From assembly GCF_014931605.1 (NCBI RefSeq), contig NZ_CP053382.1, positions 1,674,001-1,738,000 on the forward strand: 64,000 nucleotides of DNA, given 5' to 3'. How positions within the stretch are numbered: the first letter of the stretch is position 1; every line of letters starts with the position of its first letter. The translations under genes were made by a program, and so were the position numbers. The DNA is from Halomonas sp. MCCC 1A13316 (GTDB lineage Bacteria; Pseudomonadota; Gammaproteobacteria; Pseudomonadales; Halomonadaceae). A model generated the notes under the pieces. The model ran no database searches. It saw only the letters and a program-made list of their open reading frames with translations, and was not told where the DNA came from. Of this stretch, positions 10,619 to 20,877 are shown one piece after another.

Positions 10619-12846
10619 GGCTGACCGTCGAGCAGCGTGCCGTTGTCGAGCACGATGCCGGTCATGCCCGGGTAGCCGCCGTGGCGGGTGCCGGCAAGAC
10701 TACCACCCTGGTTGCGCGCGTATTGCACCTGCTCGCACGCGGGGTCCCGGCGAACCGGGTCCTGGTGTTGATGTTCAACCGCTCGGCGCGCGACGACTTC
10801 CAGCGTCGGCTCGTCGAGATGGCGCCAGTGGGCCAGCGCCTGCCGGACGTGCGTACCTTTCATTCGCTGGGACATCGTCTGACCGCGAGCCTCACCCGCT
10901 GGGGCGCACTGGCACCGCGCCGACTGATCGCCGCCGATTGGCAGGTGGAGCGGCTGCTGCGCCAGGCTACCCTTGACGTACTGGAGGATGGCGAACAGCG
11001 TGAGATGGCTCTTGAGGCCGATACCCTGGAGGCGCTGGCGCTTTTCTGCGGCCTGGTGAAGGCCGAAATGATGCCGGCGGGCACCCTCCTGGAGCGGCTC
11101 GATTACGACGAAGGCACCGAGCACTTTGCCGAGGCCTTCGAGCGCCTCGAGGCGCTGCTCTTAGAGCACGGTCTCATGACCTATTCCGACCTGCTCTATC
11201 GGCCCCTGCGCGCGCTGGAGGCGGATGCCGGCTTGGTACGACGGGTCCAGGGCTTTCTCGACCAGGCGATCGTCGACGAGTACCAGGACATCAACCAGGC
11301 CCAACTGCGCCTGCTGGCACTGCTCGCCGGACGCGACGCCGACGTGATGGCGGTAGGGGATGCCAACCAGTGCATCTACGAGTGGCGGGGAGCCCATCCC
11401 GACACCATGCGCGAGCATTTCACCGCGACTTTCGGTGCGGCGACCGATTACCCGCTCTCCACCACCTTCCGCCATGGCCACTCGCTGGCACTGCTGGCCA
11501 ACCATGCCATCGCCGCCAATCGGCGGCGGCCCGACCAGCTATGCCTTGCCGCCCCCGGTAATCCACGCACCGAACTGACCGTCGAACAGGGGCGAGCGGC
11601 GTTACTGGCTACCCTCGACAGCTGGCAACACGTCGGGCGAGCGTTGAGCGAGGCGTGCTTACTGGTGCGCAGCTGGGCATTGTCGGTGCCCGTTCAACTG
11701 CAACTGCTGCAAGCCGGCATCCCGTTTCGCCTCTCCCGCGAGGATCGCTTCGTCTTCCGTCTGCCACTGGTGCAGGCACTCGCCGGCTACCTGCGCCTGG
11801 CACGGACCCCGGCCTTGCTGCTCGACCCGGCACATCTTCTGCGCATGTTCGAGCAACCCACACCGTTCGTTGCCCGTGAACGTCTCGTTGCCCTGACACA
11901 GCGGCTGGCGCAGACGCAGCACTACCCTGAACGGGACGATCCCTTGCTGGCCGGCCTCAAACCCATGCAGCGCCGCAACCTGAAGCGGCGCTGGACGCTA
12001 CTGTGTGAACTTCCCCGTCTCGGCCGCTGGGAGCCGGCGCGTCTGCTGACGCATGTGATCGACTCCCTGGATGCCGAAAAGGTACTCAAGCGCGCCGCCG
12101 CACGCCGCGAGAAAGGCGAAGAGGACGTGCGCCTGCTCGACGTGCTCGTCGAGCAGGCGGGGGAGACACGTGACATCGACGCCTTCATCGAACTGCTCGA
12201 GCGCCCTGTCGAAAATCATGCCGACGGGCTGCTGATCACCACCGTGCACGGCGCCAAGGGATTGGAATGGCCGCTGGTGATGGTCGCAGGCGTCAATGAA
12301 GAAGATTTTCCCCACTACAGCCGCGACAATCCGCTGTCGCCCGAGCGTCTGGAAGAAGAGCGACGCCTGTTTTACGTTGCCGTAACCCGCGCATGCGAGC
12401 GCCTGCTGCTGCTACACGACGGTGGCGACCATCGTCCCAGTCGCTTCCTTGCCGAGACGGCATGGGAAGATTGCCGCCAAGTCGCGGCTCGGCTGTCGGA
12501 CCCAGCGCAGGGAGATGCCTCGCTGACAGTCGCTTCACCCGAGCTGGTCTCGCGCTACCTGGCCGCAGTGGATCGTGAGGGTGTCAAGTTGACGCAACGC
12601 GCACCAGCAGTTGCTGAGCCGGGCGCGACCTATTCAACACAGCCGTATCGCCCCGGGCAATGGTTGCGCCATGCGGTATTCGGCGAGGGCGAGGTCGTGG
12701 TGGTGGAGGGCGATCCCGCGGATCCGGTCATCGAGGTAAACTTCAAACAGGCCGGGCGGCGTCGCCTGTTGGCCTGCCGAGCTCCCATTGAACTGCTTGC
12801 CAGCGAGGGGGCGCGTACCGTGCCTGTCCAAGGAGAACGCGCATGA
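10615..12846 (+). CDS. UvrD/Rep-type superfamily I DNA helicase
   Basis: 743 residues from the GTG at 10615, which overlaps the previous stop (GTGA) and has GAGG four bases before it. Motifs in order: Walker A AVAGAGKTTT, motif II VDEYQDINQAQ, motif III VGDANQCIYEWRGA, TTVHGAKGLEW, and motif VI FYVAVTRACERLL. The C-terminus has a Tudor-like segment (VFGEGEVVVVEGD) as in UvrD and PcrA. It is shorter and more divergent than UvrD or Rep, so it is probably a paralogue; the exact role (repair or replication restart) is unknown. It overlaps the next gene by ATGA. Confidence 0.88.
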   Translation: MRLTVEQRAVVEHDAGHARVAAVAGAGKTTTLVARVLHLLARGVPANRVLVLMFNRSARDDFQRRLVEMAPVGQRLPDVRTFHSLGHRLTASLTRWGALAPRRLIAADWQVERLLRQATLDVLEDGEQREMALEADTLEALALFCGLVKAEMMPAGTLLERLDYDEGTEHFAEAFERLEALLLEHGLMTYSDLLYRPLRALEADAGLVRRVQGFLDQAIVDEYQDINQAQLRLLALLAGRDADVMAVGDANQCIYEWRGAHPDTMREHFTATFGAATDYPLSTTFRHGHSLALLANHAIAANRRRPDQLCLAAPGNPRTELTVEQGRAALLATLDSWQHVGRALSEACLLVRSWALSVPVQLQLLQAGIPFRLSREDRFVFRLPLVQALAGYLRLARTPALLLDPAHLLRMFEQPTPFVARERLVALTQRLAQTQHYPERDDPLLAGLKPMQRRNLKRRWTLLCELPRLGRWEPARLLTHVIDSLDAEKVLKRAAARREKGEEDVRLLDVLVEQAGETRDIDAFIELLERPVENHADGLLITTVHGAKGLEWPLVMVAGVNEEDFPHYSRDNPLSPERLEEERRLFYVAVTRACERLLLLHDGGDHRPSRFLAETAWEDCRQVAARLSDPAQGDASLTVASPELVSRYLAAVDREGVKLTQRAPAVAEPGATYSTQPYRPGQWLRHAVFGEGEVVVVEGDPADPVIEVNFKQAGRRRLLACRAPIELLASEGARTVPVQGERA

Positions 12847-13664
12847 GCCAAGTGCTGATCACTGCCGCCGAGCTGGCCGCGTCGCAGCAAGGACGAAATC
12901 CACCCAGAGTTCTCGATTGCCGTGCCCGGCTGGGTGATAACGCAGCCGGTCATCGCCTGTGGGAAGCCGGGCACGTGCCGGGTAGCCTGCATCTCGACCT
13001 CGATCGCGACCTTGCGGCAGAACCCGGTGCAGGCGGCCGCCACCCATTGCCGCCGTCCGATGCCTTTGCCGACACGCTACAGCGGCTCGGAATCTCACCT
13101 GCCGTCCCCGTTGTGGTGCTGGACGACATGGGCGGTCAACTGGCCGCGGCTCGGGCCTGGTGGATGCTGGCCGTGTGGGCGGGCCATCCTGACGTCCGCG
13201 TACTCGACGGGGGGCTGCGTGCCTGGCAGGAGGAGGGCGGCGAGCTTGAGCTGGGACAGGAGGTGCAACCCGAACCGAGCCGCTGGCAGCCGAGCTTCGA
13301 TGACAGCGCCTGCATGAGCGCAGACGAAGTCTTCTCGGGGCGGGAACTCAAGGTCGATGCCCGTAGTGAGGAGCGCTTTCGCGGTGAGGCCGAGCCCATC
13401 GATCCGGTTGCCGGACACATTCCCGGTGCGGTGTGTCGACCCAGTGCTGCCAACCTGACCGAAGCTGGACGCTTCAAAGCGTCCGAGACGCTGGATGCCG
13501 AGCTTCCCCGTGGCGAGGCCATCGTGGCTTACTGCGGCTCAGGCGTGACCGCCTGCCACAACATCCTGGCTTATGCCATTGCCGGTCGCCCCATGCCCCG
13601 ACTCTTCCCTGGATCGTGGAGCGAATGGGTTCGTGACCCGTCAAGGCCGGTGGCACGAGGCTGA
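12843..13664 (+). CDS. sseA: Thiosulfate/3-mercaptopyruvate sulfurtransferase
   Basis: 273 residues, two rhodanese domains. The second holds the catalytic cysteine in AYCGSGVTACHN; the CGSGVT loop is that of 3-mercaptopyruvate sulfurtransferases (SseA) rather than thiosulfate-specific enzymes. The linker DARSEERFRGEAEP and GHIPGA are also conserved. The start ATG overlaps the helicase stop (ATGA), which places it as the last gene of this run. Confidence 0.88.
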   Translation: MSQVLITAAELAASQQGRNPPRVLDCRARLGDNAAGHRLWEAGHVPGSLHLDLDRDLAAEPGAGGRHPLPPSDAFADTLQRLGISPAVPVVVLDDMGGQLAAARAWWMLAVWAGHPDVRVLDGGLRAWQEEGGELELGQEVQPEPSRWQPSFDDSACMSADEVFSGRELKVDARSEERFRGEAEPIDPVAGHIPGAVCRPSAANLTEAGRFKASETLDAELPRGEAIVAYCGSGVTACHNILAYAIAGRPMPRLFPGSWSEWVRDPSRPVARG

Positions 13665-13690
13665 CTGAGCTAGGCTTTAATTACCTGTGA

Positions 13691-14731
<1,041 letters not shown>

Positions 14732-14779
14732 GTGAAGGCCACGGGCAGTTCTTCCCGAGTTTCTCTTCTTGCAGCACGA

Positions 14780-14810
14780 CGAAGGGCGTGCCAATGGCAC
14801 GCCCTTCGTC
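14780..14810. terminator. Bidirectional hairpin between wlbA and etfQO
   Basis: Two perfect 15-base arms (14780-14794 and 14796-14810) form a strong GC-rich hairpin between the convergent ends of wlbA and etfQO. The T run after it is weak on both strands, but position and stability favour a shared terminator. Confidence 0.7.
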
Positions 14811-14822
14811 TGCTTGTCACCC

Positions 14823-16493
14823 TTACATGTTCGGGTAGTTGGGTCCGCCGCCGCCCTCCGGCGCTACCCACCTGATGTTCTGCGCCGGATCCTTGATGTC
14901 GCAGGTCTTGCAGTGCACGCAGTTCTGGAAGTTGATCTGGAAGCGTGGCTTGCCGTCGTCGTCTTCCACTATCTCGTAGACCCCGGCCGGGCAATAGCGC
15001 TGAGCGGGCTCGGCGTACTTCGGCAAGTTCTCCTGAACGGGAATTGCCGGATCCAGCAGCTTCAGATGGCTCGGCTGGTCCTCCTCATGGTTGGTATTCG
15101 ATAAAAATACCGAGGAGAGCTTGTCGAAGGAGAGCTTGCCGTCGGGCTTGGGGTAGTCGATCTTTTCGAACTTTTCGGCCGGCTCGAGGGCAGCGTGGTC
15201 CGGCGTGGTGTCGTGCAGGTTGGGCAGTTTTCCGCCGAGCAGTTGGTTGACGAAATTGTAGGCCCCACCGCCTACGGTGCCGTACTTGTGCAGCGCCGGG
15301 CCGAAACTGGCGGTCTCCTCGAGTTCGGCGTAGGCCCAGCTCTGCTCCCACTTGTGGCTGAAAGCGGTCAGCTCACGTCCGCCCTCGTCACCATCGGCCA
15401 GCGCCTCGAATACCGTCTCGGCGGCCACCAGGCCGGATTTCATCGCCGTGTGCAGCCCCTTGATCTTGGCGAAGTTCAGCGTACCGGCATCGCAGCCGAT
15501 CAACAGGCCGCCGGGAAAGGTCATCTTCGGCAGGCAGTTGAGGCCGCCCTTGGTGATGGCCCGTGCCCCATAGGCCACGCGCTTGCCGCCCTCGAGGTGC
15601 TTGGCCAGCACCGGGTGATGTTTCATCCGCTGGAACTCGTCGAACGGCGAGAGCCAGGGGTTCTTGTAGGAGAGGTCCATGATCAGGCCGACCACCACCT
15701 GATGGTTCTCGGCATGATAGAGAAACCAGCCGCCGTGGGTGTCGCTGGCCAGCGGCCAGCCCGAACCGTGCAGCACCAGCCCCGGCTCGTGCTTCTCGGC
15801 GGGGATGTCCCACAACTCTTTGAGGCCAATGCCGTAGTGCTGGGGGTCCTTGCCCTCGTCGAGCTTGAAGCGCGAGATCAGTGCCTTGCCCAGATGGCCG
15901 CGGGCGCCCTCGGCGAACAGCGTATACTTGGCGCGCAGCTCCATGCCCGGCATGTAGCTGTCCTTGGGTGTACCGTCAGCGGCCACGCCCATGTCGCCGA
16001 TGAGGATGCCGCGCACGGTGCCGTCTTCGTCGTGGATCACCTCTTGGGCAGCGAAGCCGGGGAATACCTCGACGCCGAGCCCTTCGGCCTGTTCGGCCAG
16101 CCAGCGGCACAGGTTGCCGGCGCTGATCACGTAACGCTTCATGTCGCCGCCGGTATTGTGCATGCTCTTCGGCACCAGGGCGTTGGGCAGCTTCTGGGCC
16201 TTTTCGGCATCCTTGAGCAGATAGACCTCATCGCGGGTCGCGGGGGTGGTCAACGGGGCACCACGCTCTTCCCAGTCGGGGAACAGCTCTTGCAGGGCGC
16301 GAGGCTCGAAGACGGCCCCGGATAGAATATGTGCACCCACCTCGGAGCCTTTCTCCACCACGCACACCGTCAGCTCCTGACCTGCCTCATTGGCCTGCTG
16401 CATCAGGCGGCAGGCGGCCGACAGCCCCGAGGGGCCGGCGCCAACGATCACCACGTCGAAGTCCATCGAATCGCGTTCTACTTGCTCAGACAT
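14823..16493 (-). CDS. etfQO: Electron transfer flavoprotein-ubiquinone oxidoreductase
   Basis: 556 residues. This inner-membrane enzyme passes electrons from reduced ETF (from acyl-CoA and other dehydrogenases) to ubiquinone. The FAD-binding VIVGAGPSGLSAACRL is near the N-terminus; the C-terminus has the [4Fe-4S] ferredoxin domain, with YCPAGVYE and NCVHCKTCDIKDP supplying four cysteines. It diverges from etfBA, its electron donor genes, and a PsrA-like palindrome lies 62 bases before its start. Confidence 0.97.
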   Translation of the reverse strand: MSEQVERDSMDFDVVIVGAGPSGLSAACRLMQQANEAGQELTVCVVEKGSEVGAHILSGAVFEPRALQELFPDWEERGAPLTTPATRDEVYLLKDAEKAQKLPNALVPKSMHNTGGDMKRYVISAGNLCRWLAEQAEGLGVEVFPGFAAQEVIHDEDGTVRGILIGDMGVAADGTPKDSYMPGMELRAKYTLFAEGARGHLGKALISRFKLDEGKDPQHYGIGLKELWDIPAEKHEPGLVLHGSGWPLASDTHGGWFLYHAENHQVVVGLIMDLSYKNPWLSPFDEFQRMKHHPVLAKHLEGGKRVAYGARAITKGGLNCLPKMTFPGGLLIGCDAGTLNFAKIKGLHTAMKSGLVAAETVFEALADGDEGGRELTAFSHKWEQSWAYAELEETASFGPALHKYGTVGGGAYNFVNQLLGGKLPNLHDTTPDHAALEPAEKFEKIDYPKPDGKLSFDKLSSVFLSNTNHEEDQPSHLKLLDPAIPVQENLPKYAEPAQRYCPAGVYEIVEDDDGKPRFQINFQNCVHCKTCDIKDPAQNIRWVAPEGGGGPNYPNM

Positions 16494-16554
16494 GCCAGTC
16501 GCTCCTCCCTCGGCTTCGGCGTCGGAACCGTGCCACCAACGTCGAAGTAAAATA

Positions 16555-16567
16555 AAACGGTCGTTTG
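16555..16567. promoter_or_regulatory. PsrA-like operator before etfQO
   Basis: AAACGGTCGTTTG fits the AAAC-N4-GTTTG form of the operator of PsrA, the TetR-family fatty-acid-responsive regulator of Pseudomonas, and contains the palindrome AAACG-GT-CGTTT. It lies 62 bases before the etfQO start. The match is seen; the regulator is inferred. Confidence 0.5.
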
Positions 16568-16699
16568 CTTCTCGATATTCTACATGATAGGCATAATAAA
16601 CGACTCAGGACACCCCTACGATGGCAATGTAGGATAACACCGCACTGTCAGGGGATTGTTGCCACCATTCGGCCTGTGGCACATTGGCAAGGTTTTTTG

Positions 16700-16717
16700 G
16701 TTTGATGCCTATCAAAC
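16700..16717. promoter_or_regulatory. Perfect palindrome before etfB
   Basis: GTTTGAT-GCCT-ATCAAAC, 7-base perfect arms with a 4-base spacer, just upstream of the possible -10 TATAAA at 16730. It has the form of a dimeric repressor operator, different in sequence order from the PsrA-like site. Confidence 0.5.
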
Positions 16718-16839
16718 GCTTGCATGAAATATAAAGGAATACCAACCGGTTCTAAGGGATCGTTGACCTTCCTTGAAGGCGCTGGGCGTCAGCGAGTCCA
16801 AAACCAGACGGTTCACCCATCGAACCAAGCGAGGACACC

Positions 16840-17589
16840 ATGAAAGTACTCGTCGCGGTCAAACGCGTCATCGACTACAACGTCAAGATCCGCGTCAAGG
16901 CGGATCACTCCGACGTCGACCTCACCAACGTCAAGATGGCCATGAACCCCTTCTGCGAGATCGCCGTGGAAGAGGCCGTGCGGCTGAAGGAGAAAGGCGT
17001 GGCCACCGAGATCGTCGCGGTGACCATCGGCCCCAAGGCCGCCCAGGAGCAGCTGCGCACCGCGCTGGCGCTGGGTGCCGATCGTGCCGTGCATGTCGAG
17101 ACCGAAGAGCGCGTCGAGTCGCTGGCGGCAGCCAAGCTGCTGGCCAAGGTGGTGGAAGAGGAGCAGCCCGGGCTGGTCATCCTCGGCAAGCAGGCCATCG
17201 ACACCGATAACAACCAGACCGGCCAGATGCTCGCCGCGCTCGCCGGCCTGCCCCAGGGCACCTTCGCTTCCGAAGTGCAGGTGGACGGGGACAAGGTCCA
17301 GGTCACCCGCGAGATCGACGGCGGCCTGCAGACCGTCGAGCTGACCCTGCCGGCCATCGTCACCACCGACCTGCGCCTCAACGAGCCGCGCTACGCCAAG
17401 CTGCCCGACATCATGAAGGCCAAGAAGAAGCCGCTCGACGTCAAGACCCCGGCCGATTACGGCATCGAGGTGGCCAGCAAGCTCACGCTGCTCAAGGTCG
17501 AATCGCCGGCCGAGCGCAAGGGCGGCATCAAGGTGGGCTCCGTCGACGAGCTCGTGGACAAACTCAAGAACGAAGCCAAAGTGCTTTGA
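16840..17589 (+). CDS. etfB: Electron transfer flavoprotein beta subunit
   Basis: 249 residues. With EtfA it forms the soluble FAD/AMP heterodimer that collects electrons from acyl-CoA dehydrogenases. Seen: N-terminal [34 protein letters not shown], the AMP-binding [13 protein letters not shown] and the recognition-loop region [32 protein letters not shown] precedes the ATG. It overlaps the frame of etfA's leader and lies 14 bases before the EtfA start. Confidence 0.97.
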   Translation: MKVLVAVKRVIDYNVKIRVKADHSDVDLTNVKMAMNPFCEIAVEEAVRLKEKGVATEIVAVTIGPKAAQEQLRTALALGADRAVHVETEERVESLAAAKLLAKVVEEEQPGLVILGKQAIDTDNNQTGQMLAALAGLPQGTFASEVQVDGDKVQVTREIDGGLQTVELTLPAIVTTDLRLNEPRYAKLPDIMKAKKKPLDVKTPADYGIEVASKLTLLKVESPAERKGGIKVGSVDELVDKLKNEAKVL

Positions 17590-17603
17590 AGGGAGCCGAT
17601 TTC

Positions 17604-18530
17604 ATGAGCATCCTGGTTTTAGCCGAACATCACGACGGCGTCCTGGTTGGCGCTACCGCCCACGTGGTTGCCGCCGCCCAGGCCATCGGTGGTGACATCG
17701 ACGTGCTGGTCGCGGGCGAGAACGTCGGCGCCGTGGCCGATGCCGCGGCCAAGCTCGACGGCGTGAACAAGGTCCGCGTGGCCGACAACGCCGTCTACGC
17801 CCATCAGCTGGCCGAACCGCTGTCTGCGCTGCTGGTCGAGCTCGCCGGCGACTATTCCCATATCCTCGCCGCCGCCTCCACCACCGGCAAGAACGTGCTG
17901 CCGCGGGTCGCCGCGCTGAAGGACGTCAGCCAGCTCTCCGAGATCGTCGAGGTGGTCGACGCCGACACCTTCAAGCGCCCGATCTACGCCGGCAACGCCA
18001 TCGCCACGGTCAAGAGCGCCGACAGCCTCAAGGTGATCACCGTGCGCAGCACCGGCTTCGATGCGGTAGGTGAAAGCGGTAACGCCGCCATCGAGAGCGT
18101 CGACACGGTGGTCGACAACAGCCAGTCCACCTTCATCAAGCAGGAACTGGCCCAGAGCGATCGCCCCGAGCTGGCCGCGGCCAAGGTGGTCATCTCCGGT
18201 GGGCGCGGCATGGGCAGCGGCGAGAACTTCAAGCTGCTCGACGGCATCGCCGACAAGCTGGGTGCCGCCATCGGCGCCTCGCGCGCCGCGGTGGACGCCG
18301 GCTTCGTGCCCAACGACATGCAGGTGGGGCAGACCGGCAAGATCGTCGCGCCGGAGCTCTACATCGCCGTGGGCATTTCCGGCGCCATCCAGCACCTGGC
18401 CGGCATGAAGGACTCCAAGGTGATCGTCGCCATCAACAAGGACGAGGAGGCGCCGATTTTCCAGGTCGCCGATTACGGCCTGGTCGGCGATCTGTTCGAG
18501 ATCCTGCCGGAGCTGGAAAGCAAGTTGTAA
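17604..18530 (+). CDS. etfA: Electron transfer flavoprotein alpha subunit
   Basis: 308 residues. Carries the FAD-binding C-terminal domain, seen as [14 protein letters not shown] and the downstream [27 protein letters not shown]. An in-frame ATG at 17586 exists, but the ATG at 17604 gives the usual N-terminus (MSILVLAEH) and has AAGGGAG about nine bases before it. It is the second gene of etfBA and is followed by a terminator. Confidence 0.96.
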   Translation: MSILVLAEHHDGVLVGATAHVVAAAQAIGGDIDVLVAGENVGAVADAAAKLDGVNKVRVADNAVYAHQLAEPLSALLVELAGDYSHILAAASTTGKNVLPRVAALKDVSQLSEIVEVVDADTFKRPIYAGNAIATVKSADSLKVITVRSTGFDAVGESGNAAIESVDTVVDNSQSTFIKQELAQSDRPELAAAKVVISGGRGMGSGENFKLLDGIADKLGAAIGASRAAVDAGFVPNDMQVGQTGKIVAPELYIAVGISGAIQHLAGMKDSKVIVAINKDEEAPIFQVADYGLVGDLFEILPELESKL

Positions 18531-18550
18531 GCGCTGGACTAGTGCACTGA

Positions 18551-18577
18551 CAGCCGGCCCGATGTGGCCGGCTTTCG
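18551..18577 (+). terminator. Terminator after etfA
   Basis: Arms AGCCGGCC (18552-18559) and GGCCGGCT (18566-18573) pair perfectly around a 6-base loop, followed by a short T run. Confidence 0.75.
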
Positions 18578-18731
18578 GCGTGTTGACGCCCGCCACGTGC
18601 GGTTCATTAGGCTTGGCTATATCGAAATTTCAAATTCGCTATTAGCGTCAAGCGCCAGCTTTTGCCATGCTAGATGGTTGAAGTCGTGGACGAACGTCCC
18701 TGAACTCAATCGCCTTCATGGAGGAGCGAAT

Positions 18732-19343
18732 ATGCCGCATACACTGCCCGAGCTTCCTTACGCCTATGACGCGCTCGAGCCACACATCGACGCCATGACC
18801 ATGGAAATCCATCACTCGCGTCACCACAAGACCTACGTCGACAAGCTCAATGCCGCCCTGGAGGGCACCGGACTGGAAGACGTGCCGGTGGACGAGCTGA
18901 TGGCCAGCATCGATCGGGTGCCTGAAGCGAAGCGGCAGGAGGTCATCAACAACGGTGGCGGCCACTCCAACCACTCCAAGTTCTGGGAGATGATGTCACC
19001 GAACGGTGGCGGTCAGCCCCAAGGTAAGGTGGCTCAAGCTATCGACAGCGAGCTGGGCGGCTTCGATGCCTTCAAGGAGGCCTTTACCAAGGCAGCCTTG
19101 GGTCGTTTCGGTAGCGGCTGGGCCTGGCTGAGCGTTACGCCCGAGAAGAAACTGGTCGTGGAAAACACCCTGAACCAGGACAGCCCGCACATGCACGGCA
19201 ACACCCCGGTGCTGGGGCTGGACGTATGGGAGCACGCTTATTACCTGAAGTACCAGAACAAGCGTCCCGACTACGTGAGCGCCTTCTTCAACGTGGTCAA
19301 CTGGGAGGACGTGGAGCGCCGTTACCAGCAGGCCACTTCATGA
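18732..19343 (+). CDS. sodA: Manganese-type superoxide dismutase
   Basis: 203 residues. Metal ligands are His27, His81, Asp164 and His168 (in [16 protein letters not shown] and [10 protein letters not shown]). Gly77 in GGGHSNH and Gln149 in NQDSP are the residues that mark Mn-type rather than Fe-type enzymes. The frame is open well upstream, but the ATG at 18732 with GGAGCG before it gives the normal N-terminus ([15 protein letters not shown]). A Mn-type enzyme beside an iron-uptake island would fit use under iron limitation, though no clear Fur box precedes it. Confidence 0.93.
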   Translation: MPHTLPELPYAYDALEPHIDAMTMEIHHSRHHKTYVDKLNAALEGTGLEDVPVDELMASIDRVPEAKRQEVINNGGGHSNHSKFWEMMSPNGGGQPQGKVAQAIDSELGGFDAFKEAFTKAALGRFGSGWAWLSVTPEKKLVVENTLNQDSPHMHGNTPVLGLDVWEHAYYLKYQNKRPDYVSAFFNVVNWEDVERRYQQATS

Positions 19344-19366
19344 CCTGAACGCAACGGTATGTTCCG

Positions 19367-19399
19367 AATCGCCGCAGCCCTTGGCTGCGGCGATTTTCG
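19367..19399. terminator. Terminator between sodA and fhuC
   Basis: A perfect 13-base stem, AATCGCCGCAGCC (19367-19379) and GGCTGCGGCGATT (19383-19395), with a 3-base loop and T-rich tail. It lies between the convergent ends of sodA and fhuC and could serve both. Confidence 0.85.
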
Positions 19400-19414
19400 T
19401 TTGGAGTTTCTGAC

Positions 19415-20182
19415 TCAGCATGCCACGGCAATCCGGTGTTCTCCGCTGGGGTGGGTCATGACCTGCATAGGCAAGCCGTAGATGGCTTCCAGGGTGGAAT
19501 CGGTCATCATCTCGTCGGGCGAACCGTGGGCCAGCAATCGGCCGCTATGCAGCGCGAGCAGCTCATCGCAGTAGCGCGAGGCCATGTTGATGTCGTGAAG
19601 CACGATGATCACGCATAGCTTCAGTTCGTCGCACAACTTGCGGATCAGTGCCAGTACTTCCATCTGGTGGGCGATATCAAGTGCTGCCAACGGTTCGTCC
19701 AGCAGCAGGAAACGACTCTCCTGGGCCAGCAGCATGGCCAGCCATACGCGCTGGCGCTCGCCGCCGGAGAGAGTATCCACCAGGCGGTCGGCAAAGGCCT
19801 CGGTGTGACTGAGTTCGATGGCCCGCTCGATCGCTGCCTTGTCCTGGGCTGTATGTCGCCCCAGCAGGCCGTGCCAGGGGTAGCGGCCGAAGGCGATCAA
19901 TTCACGCCCGGTCAGGTTCTCGGCACTGGGCAGATGCTGGGGCAAATAGGCGACACGTCGGGCAAATTCGCGCTGGCCCCAGTCGCTCAAGAGCCGCTCG
20001 TCGAGCCGGATTTCGCCTTGGCTCACTGGATGCTGCTGGGCGAGCAGCTTGACCAATGTCGATTTGCCCGAGCCGTTATGGCCAATCAAGCCATAGACCT
20101 TGCCCTCCACAAAGCAGTGTTCGATGGGCTTCAGTAGCAGTTTGCCATCAATTTGGAAGGTGGCGCCCTTGACTTCGAACAT
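19415..20182 (-). CDS. fhuC: Iron-siderophore ABC transporter ATP-binding protein (FhuC-like)
   Basis: 255 residues. Walker A GHNGSGKST, signature LSGGERQRVW and Walker B FLLLDEP, followed by the switch histidine in VLHDINMASRYC, mark an ABC ATPase of the FepC/FhuC class. The nearest permease is the double-length FhuB on the other strand, which suggests the hydroxamate-type FhuBCD importer. A Fur-like sequence (ACGAGAATCGTTGCTCTCA) lies 40-60 bases before the start, at the end of the upstream hypothetical gene, with which it may be co-transcribed. Confidence 0.9.
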   Translation of the reverse strand: MFEVKGATFQIDGKLLLKPIEHCFVEGKVYGLIGHNGSGKSTLVKLLAQQHPVSQGEIRLDERLLSDWGQREFARRVAYLPQHLPSAENLTGRELIAFGRYPWHGLLGRHTAQDKAAIERAIELSHTEAFADRLVDTLSGGERQRVWLAMLLAQESRFLLLDEPLAALDIAHQMEVLALIRKLCDELKLCVIIVLHDINMASRYCDELLALHSGRLLAHGSPDEMMTDSTLEAIYGLPMQVMTHPSGEHRIAVAC

Positions 20183-20217
20183 GCTGGATTCCTTGACGGG
20201 TTTCGATCTTTACAGGG

Positions 20218-20238
20218 TAAACGAGAATCGTTGCTCTC
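20218..20238 (-). promoter_or_regulatory. Weak Fur-box-like site before fhuC
   Basis: The core GAGAATCGTT matches 8 of 10 bases of GATAATCATT, but the flanks fit poorly. It overlaps the stop region of the upstream hypothetical gene. Confidence 0.3.
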
Positions 20239-20662
20239 ATCTACCGGACAAACCAAACTCGAATGTACTTACCATCCCAGCCAACTGCGCAGCCGTTGGG
20301 CGGGTGATGCCAGAGGTACGCTTGGTGTTGCCCGAGAGTTGCAGCGTGGCTTGTTTCAGCGGAGCCATGATCGCTTCCAGATGATACCGGCAGAGCTGGC
20401 GGTCGAGGGCGGCGGGGCATTGCGCCATGAGCAGCTGACAGTGGTAAGTGGCGGTATCCAACAACTGGCAGGCCTCCTTGAACGGTGCAGCTTCACATCG
20501 GCAGCGCTGCAGCTCGCTGAGGAGCATGCGAAGCATCTGTGCATCCAACCAGCAAGGCGTTTCGTCTAGCTTGGCGGAGGTAGCCACCGCGTTCCGGATG
20601 GCCTGGAAGGAGACGTGCAGAAAGACGCAAGTGTAATAAAGCTGGGTGCGTTCTGCGGTCAT
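20237..20662 (-). CDS. Cysteine-rich hypothetical protein, fhuC-linked
   Basis: 141 residues from the ATG at 20662, which has GGGG five bases before it; a TTG at 20683 would add seven residues. I do not recognise the family. The protein is soluble-looking, mostly helical in composition, and has an unusual number of cysteines, including a CRC pair and several spaced along the middle (LLDTATYHCQLLMAQC). There is no signal peptide or membrane helix. It is 54 bases before fhuC on the same strand and divergent from fhuB, with a Fur box between, so it is probably iron-regulated. A metal-binding or sensing role is only a guess. Confidence 0.6.
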   Translation of the reverse strand: MTAERTQLYYTCVFLHVSFQAIRNAVATSAKLDETPCWLDAQMLRMLLSELQRCRCEAAPFKEACQLLDTATYHCQLLMAQCPAALDRQLCRYHLEAIMAPLKQATLQLSGNTKRTSGITRPTAAQLAGMVSTFEFGLSGR

Positions 20663-20743
20663 GGGAGCCCCGAAAAATCTCAATGAGATCTATTTGCATT
20701 TTGATTGGTGAGAGTGTCGCTGTCAATCAAGGGAGGAGGCGAT

Positions 20744-20762
20744 TCAACTGATAATCGTTTTC
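20744..20762. promoter_or_regulatory. Fur box between the hypothetical gene/fhuC and fhuB
   Basis: The sequence tcaACTGATAATCGTTTTC matches about 13 of 19 bases of the GATAATGATAATCATTATC Fur consensus, with an intact TGATAATC core. It lies 115 bases before fhuB and 80 bases before the divergent gene. Confidence 0.6.
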
Positions 20763-20877
20763 AGATAAGATCTCATCCAGCAATACGTCTTCAAGAGTCA
20801 ATGAGAAAGAGCCGAAGCATGATCGATGCAAGCATGCTGCAGAGAATGAGACCGAAGCCGGGTGGCTGTCGGCAGGG

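Larger units (their letters stand above)
16494..16839. other. Divergent control region of etfQO and etfBA
   Basis: 346 bases without a gene. It holds two palindromes (described separately), one near each gene, and a TATAAA at 16730-16735 that could serve as the etfB -10 element. No open frame here has coding character. Confidence 0.7.
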
